Shown in pieces: positions 59,930 through 64,000 of a DNA stretch of 64,000 nucleotides. The number at the start of each line of letters is the position of its first letter. Position 1 is the stretch's first letter. Under the pieces are notes generated by a model, which saw only the letters and a list, made by a program, of their open reading frames with translations, did no database searches and was not told the DNA's origin. The translations under genes and the position numbers were made by a program. Source of the stretch: Turnera subulata (taxonomy: Eukaryota > Streptophyta > Magnoliopsida > Malpighiales > Passifloraceae). The stretch spans positions 268,938 through 332,937 of the forward strand of contig JAKUCV010000176.1 in assembly GCA_028386065.3 (NCBI GenBank), written 5' to 3'.

Positions 59930-60290
59930 TTCAATCGGTGTGAGATCTATCCTTCCTCGGGGAAATAATAAACGTTAGCCCATTACAAAAATTAGGGACA
60001 AATGAGACTAATCTATGAGCTATAGAATTAGCATTTTCATATACAAAAATAATGGCCAAAATCTATGAGAATTCAAAAGAGTGTGGATGTCTAATACTAG
60101 ATCAATAAAAACAACGTTCCATTCCACACCAACATTTTGTGCATCAGATTCCAAAAGTGAGTTGAGCATCAAGATTCACAACAGCCTACAAGAAGTGCCA
60201 CATAGCAAGCAATTCAATCTTGATCTGGGAGTATCCACTATATTTCCCCACAAATCCAACAATCCACTCACCATGAGTATTCCTGCATAC
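59930..60290 (-). pseudogene. LINE-type RNase H (RVT_3) fragment
   Basis: The minus strand reads, with stops, LLAMWHFL, VNLDAQLTFG, then IIFVYENANSIAHRLVSFV, NFCNGLTFIISPRKDRSHTD. This matches the RNase H tail found after RT in many plant LINEs. It is cut off on the left by the MITE region. No other part of the LINE is adjacent. Confidence 0.65.
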
Positions 60291-60360
60291 ACCCTAAGTT
60301 ATGTCACCAATTCTAGCAACATTAATTTTCCAGTAACCACACACATAGGTGGTTTGGGAA

Positions 60361-62957
60361 TGTTGAAACAATATTTTTGAGCTCTAATATGTTTGTTATA
60401 TTTTATTATAACAGTTATAATTAGTTATATGCAGAGGATAAGAATGATTAGGAGTTATTATCAGTTATAACTCCCTATGTTAACCTCTATATAGATGTTT
60501 GGAATGTACGATTTGCGTGTAAGCTTTCAGGAAATATGAAATGAATGCTGTGCCTTTGTTATAACCCAAACACTCTCCTTCCTCCTTTTCAAATGTATTT
60601 ATAAAAAATTCTACATGGTAGCGGAGCTTTATTCTTAAGGGGTCTGAGAGTGTGAGAAGTGCCATAACCAAACTCAAAAAAGAAAAAATAAAAAGAAATA
60701 CCATAACCAAACTCAAAAAACGAAAAAAAAAGAAATGCCATAACAAAACTCAAAAAAAAAAAAGAAGAAAAAAACTTACAACAAGCCTACACAAAGTTAT
60801 GCCTCACCACCACCAAAGTTTAGAGGAGATAACTGCCACATGGAGATGAAATGCTGGTGGAGACCAAATGTCAGGTGAAACACATGGAATGAGTTGGGAC
60901 ATATTGCCAAAGTATGTAGGAAGAAAGAAGAACAAGAAGAGCAACTTTTTGTTGTTGCATATAATGCTGATGCAAAAGAACAAAGTGCAAAAAAAAAAAT
61001 CCGATACAAATAAAAGCCATGATATGATTTTCTTGGAAGATGAAGAAAGGAGCTAAGAATGACTGGGAAAAAATCAGAGATAACCTTTGGCAAGAGTTCA
61101 TATGTTACTGATGATTACAACAACAAAAGCAAGGAGGAGTGTTGAAACAATGTTTTTGTGCTATAATATGTTTGTTATATTTTATTATAGAAGTTATAAT
61201 TAGTTATATGTGTAAGTTGTCGGGTATGCAAACAAGGAGACATAATGCACAACGGAAAGACCCGGAACTAACAGAGGATCCATGTGAAACGGGGTAAACC
61301 GAATAAAAAAAATTTCGTACCTGGATTTGGTTAAGTTCTTTCACTCAACTGTAGTGTCGAATTAGCAAGAACCACACAACAATTCGATTCCTCTACGGTA
61401 TCCACACGAACCGTTGATGACTGCTAGCAACCGTCACACGATCACTAATCCGAGCACTCCCAAACCACAGTGCTAATTGCAGAATTTCCGAGAACTAGAG
61501 ACTAGTGTTTGATGTGTTTATTTCTCAAGAATGAAGTGTGTGTTCTAAGCTGAAAATGAATGTGTATCTTTCTCAAGAATGAAGTGTGTGTTCTAAGCTG
61601 AAAATGAATGTGTATAATCTGATTATACACTCACCCTTTTATACACACTTGTAATGCATAGTTTAATGAGACAATGGCCAACATCATCATGCATTAACCA
61701 TCATGATTATGCCTTATCTCTCTCTAATCATGTCTCCACTATTAAGCATTAATTATATATATCATCATATATATAGGATTACACATCATATGGCATTAAT
61801 TTCAGTTCAATAATTCTGGTAATTAGTGAACCAAATCAACCCAAAACGACCCGGTCCAACCATGGTCTAACCACTAGCTCGAATCAACAGCTCTAAGTGT
61901 GTGACCCTGTAGGCACTTGTGACGTTAGGCAATAATTGTAAACTCTCATTCACAATTATAAACAATGAGCGGTGTCTAGCAACACATCATTGCTACCTAA
62001 AGGACAAGATCAGTACTGATTCATTATGCCTCGGAAAAATGTCATTATCCTTACATCTCATTATCAAGATCAAACACGAGACACGGAATATATCATTCTC
62101 GTATATGTTTAATCTAAGGTTTCTTGATCCCCGAGTTAACTGTGTAAAACGGATACAAATGATATCCCCATATCACTTAATCCGAGCATGGCCATGCATT
62201 TACAGTTCAACTCTATCAAGGGGCCCAACTGATAATCTTCCCGTTATATGGGTTGGATGAATCCCATCTTGATCATACAAAACCCACTACACATTATATC
62301 ATATACCCAATGATTACTCTTAGGTCTACTTATTTACGAATGACCAAGAGTAATATCAAAGTATACGACTCACATGTTGGGAACCTTGATGATCTCAAGT
62401 CTAAGGACAATACATATAAGAACCACTAGTGACAATATATAACAGTCCATGTAGTGTTCTTATATCGGGTCGGTCCAGTCCACAAGTTCTCTAACTTGTA
62501 CCCGTATGTAGAATTCATATCTCATATAATTCTCAACATACGCTAGTCTTAATTTATTATTACAACCCATCCATAATAATAATCGACTAGGGACATTTCA
62601 AGAATATAAAGTATTCTTAGGTTATAAATATGTGCAAGCATTTATCATAGTTAAACATATTTATTGGAATAAAACCTTAATAAAAAATACATGACTTAAA
62701 ATATAATCATCCAATAATCGACTTTTGGGCATTACAGTAACAATATGTAAAAGATAAGATTGATTGGGATAAGAATGATTAGGAGTTATTATCAGTTATA
62801 ACTCTCTATGTTAACCTCTATATATATGTTTGTAATGTGCATTTGCATGTAAGCTTGTAAGTAAGCTTCCAGGAAATATAAAATGAATGCTATGCTTTTG
62901 TTATAACCGAAACACTCTCCTTCCTCCCGTTCATATATATTTATAAAAAATTTTACT
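60361..62957 (+). mobile_element. Internally deleted Copia (TRIM-size) with nested insertion
   Basis: 5' LTR 60361-60615 (TGTTGAAACA...TCTACA), primer site tggtagcggagc at 60616-60627, about 510 bp internal, purine tract aagcaaggaggag (about 61127-61139), and 3' LTR 61140-61210 continued at 62748-62957. The target-site duplication gggaa occurs at 60356-60360 and 62958-62962. The internal part retains a gag zinc-knuckle trace (CWWRPNVR and ELGHIAKVCRKK near 60852-60915), but no pol. Without the insert the element is about 1.06 kb. Confidence 0.88.
61211..62742 (-). mobile_element. Solo LTR nested in the Copia 3' LTR
   Basis: A 1532-bp unit, TGTTACTGTAATGCCC... to ...ACAACTTACA on the minus strand, flanked by the exact 5-bp duplication atatg (61206-61210 and 62743-62747). 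There is no internal region or second LTR, so it is a solo LTR. It holds a tandem duplication of about 48 bp at 61520-61615. Its relative lies at 1-438. Confidence 0.9.
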
Positions 62958-62962
62958 GGGAA

Positions 62963-63348
62963 CGAATATTTACCTTGCTTGAACGATGCTTGATGTGAAA
63001 ATTCTTCTTTTGAGGATTGACCCTGCTTATATATCCTATAAGCATGTGCTCTGACATATGTCTTTAAAGATTTTAGCTGGCCTGATTTCTTGCATCTGCT
63101 TTGTATCCTCCTCATTTTATAATTTTCAACTTGTTTTTTATTTTTCTTTTTTTTCAGTCATCTTGAAAACTTATTTTTTGATGTTTTCTTAATGATATTT
63201 CAAACATAATTATACAGAACACAAGAATAAGAAAACAATTTAAAACATGCCAACCCGACTTGGGACAAAATAAATAATCCTCATAAAAGCTTAAGTTAAT
63301 CTAATTTGAATTTTGTAAAAAAAAAGGTTAATCTACAAGTGTGGGGCA
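62963..63348. other. Intergenic, nothing recognised
   Basis: AT-rich sequence without features. Confidence 0.4.
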
Positions 63349-63633
63349 ATGTCGTGGATTGAATTCAAGTATGAACCATTGCGAGACTTCTGCTATAAGT
63401 GTGGCTTGCTTGAGCCTGAGAGCCAAAAAGAACGGATGAGGGTGCTAAGAAGCAAAACATTCGCAGCTACATGCACAGGGCTCTCTTTGTTGGTAAGCAC
63501 TAGCGCAATCAAAGCATTTGAAAAGAAAGCGAGGAGGACCATAATGAAAGGGAAAGAATGTGTGACTGGAATGGATGGACTTCCGGCGGCTCTTAGGAAT
63601 ATTTTCTATTACGTGACACACATAATATATTAA
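63349..63633 (+). pseudogene. LINE ORF1 zinc-knuckle fragment
   Basis: The + strand frame begins MSWIEFKYEPLRDFCYKCGL, the usual context of the CCHC knuckle after DUF4283 in plant L1 ORF1 proteins. The second half of the knuckle (GHxxxxC) is lost. The remaining 60 codons are basic and unrecognised. An isolated fragment. Confidence 0.55.
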
Positions 63634-64000
63634 ATATTATTTAATGGCGTGATAAAAATCTACTGGCTAACTATTAAGATTTTTTAATGAGTATCTGATG
63701 GAAGTGTGTAAATAGAAAAATAAATTGATAAGTCTTCTTTTTCCTGACACTTGATTTTGTTAACCTATCTAACGACAGACAAGGCTAAAAGGAGAAATCT
63801 ACCTCAAGAAAGGCAAAGCAAAGCACACATCAAGAAACATACAGATATGTTATTAATCTCTTAAGGATTAGTGAGAGATATTCAGTTTAAGATTCTTTAA
63901 TTGTATTGTTCTAAATTAGGTTTTATATGAATGATAATCCTTAATTATATGATGTTTCATGTTAAATTATCTAATATGTGGTAGCGGAACGCTAGTTTAA
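63634..64000. other. AT-rich end of window, possible LTR end
   Basis: At 63980-63993 it reads gtggtagcggaacg, close to the primer site used by the Copia elements at 38524 and 60616. If real, an LTR would end just before it and an element would continue beyond the window. Confidence 0.25.

Noticed and set aside
60652..60849. Lysine-rich frame as a small gene
   Set aside because: It is a frame through A-rich runs just inside the deleted Copia, after the primer binding site.

Overview
The window is nuclear DNA of a flowering plant, most likely a eudicot. The signs are AT-rich intergenic DNA, many-exon genes with GT-AG introns, an intronless lectin receptor kinase, a duplicated plant-type GH127 gene, and dense nested Copia, Gypsy, LINE, Helitron and MITE insertions. 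The species cannot be told from the sequence. No bacterial, organellar, tRNA, rRNA or CRISPR feature was seen.

Only three genes look intact, all on the + strand. (1) An intronless G-type lectin S-receptor-like kinase of 800 residues lies at 20104-22506. (2) and (3) A tandem pair of 12-exon GH127/DUF1680 beta-L-arabinofuranosidase-like genes lies at 25807-31094 and 44874-49060. All 12 exons could be placed in both; eleven have identical lengths and the last differs by 6 nt. The encoded proteins are 858 and 856 residues and keep the Glu/Cys residues expected for the catalytic zinc centre.

Layout. 1-438: LTR fragment. 439-3064: AT-rich DNA, a leader-like stretch and one CACTA-type terminus. 3065-14735: a composite flanked by 98% identical 245-bp direct repeats, made of a Copia relic (A), a gag-less Gypsy/chromovirus with both LTRs, and a second Copia relic (B). 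14736-18981: intergenic DNA, then a Gypsy relic with gag and a 1.1-kb LTR. 18982-22506: duplicated upstream block and the receptor kinase. 22507-25297: intergenic DNA with a Gypsy 3' fragment. 25298-31094: GH127 copy 1. 31899-32197: hAT-type MITE. 32340-36990: L1-type LINE relic. 37696-43462: near-complete Copia with matching target-site duplications and an unusual palindrome array in its LTRs. 44707-49060: GH127 copy 2. 49157-56484: about 7.3 kb of inserted material (LINE tails, a probable Helitron, a TRIM-like relic) that splits the 3' flank shared by the two GH127 copies. 56485-57000: rest of that flank, holding a Stowaway-like MITE. 57420-58530: third Copia relic (C). 59611-59881: second hAT MITE. 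60361-62957: small internally deleted Copia with a 1.5-kb solo LTR nested in its 3' LTR. 62963-64000: LINE zinc-knuckle fragment and intergenic DNA.

The structures most worth checking are the 245-bp repeats around the nested retroelements, best explained by ectopic recombination between two Gypsy copies; the regular paired array of a perfect 12-bp palindrome in the Copia LTR; a noncoding block between pol and LTR that is better conserved than the adjoining coding region; and the paralogous empty sites that date insertions around the GH127 pair. Nothing here clearly amounts to a new gene system.
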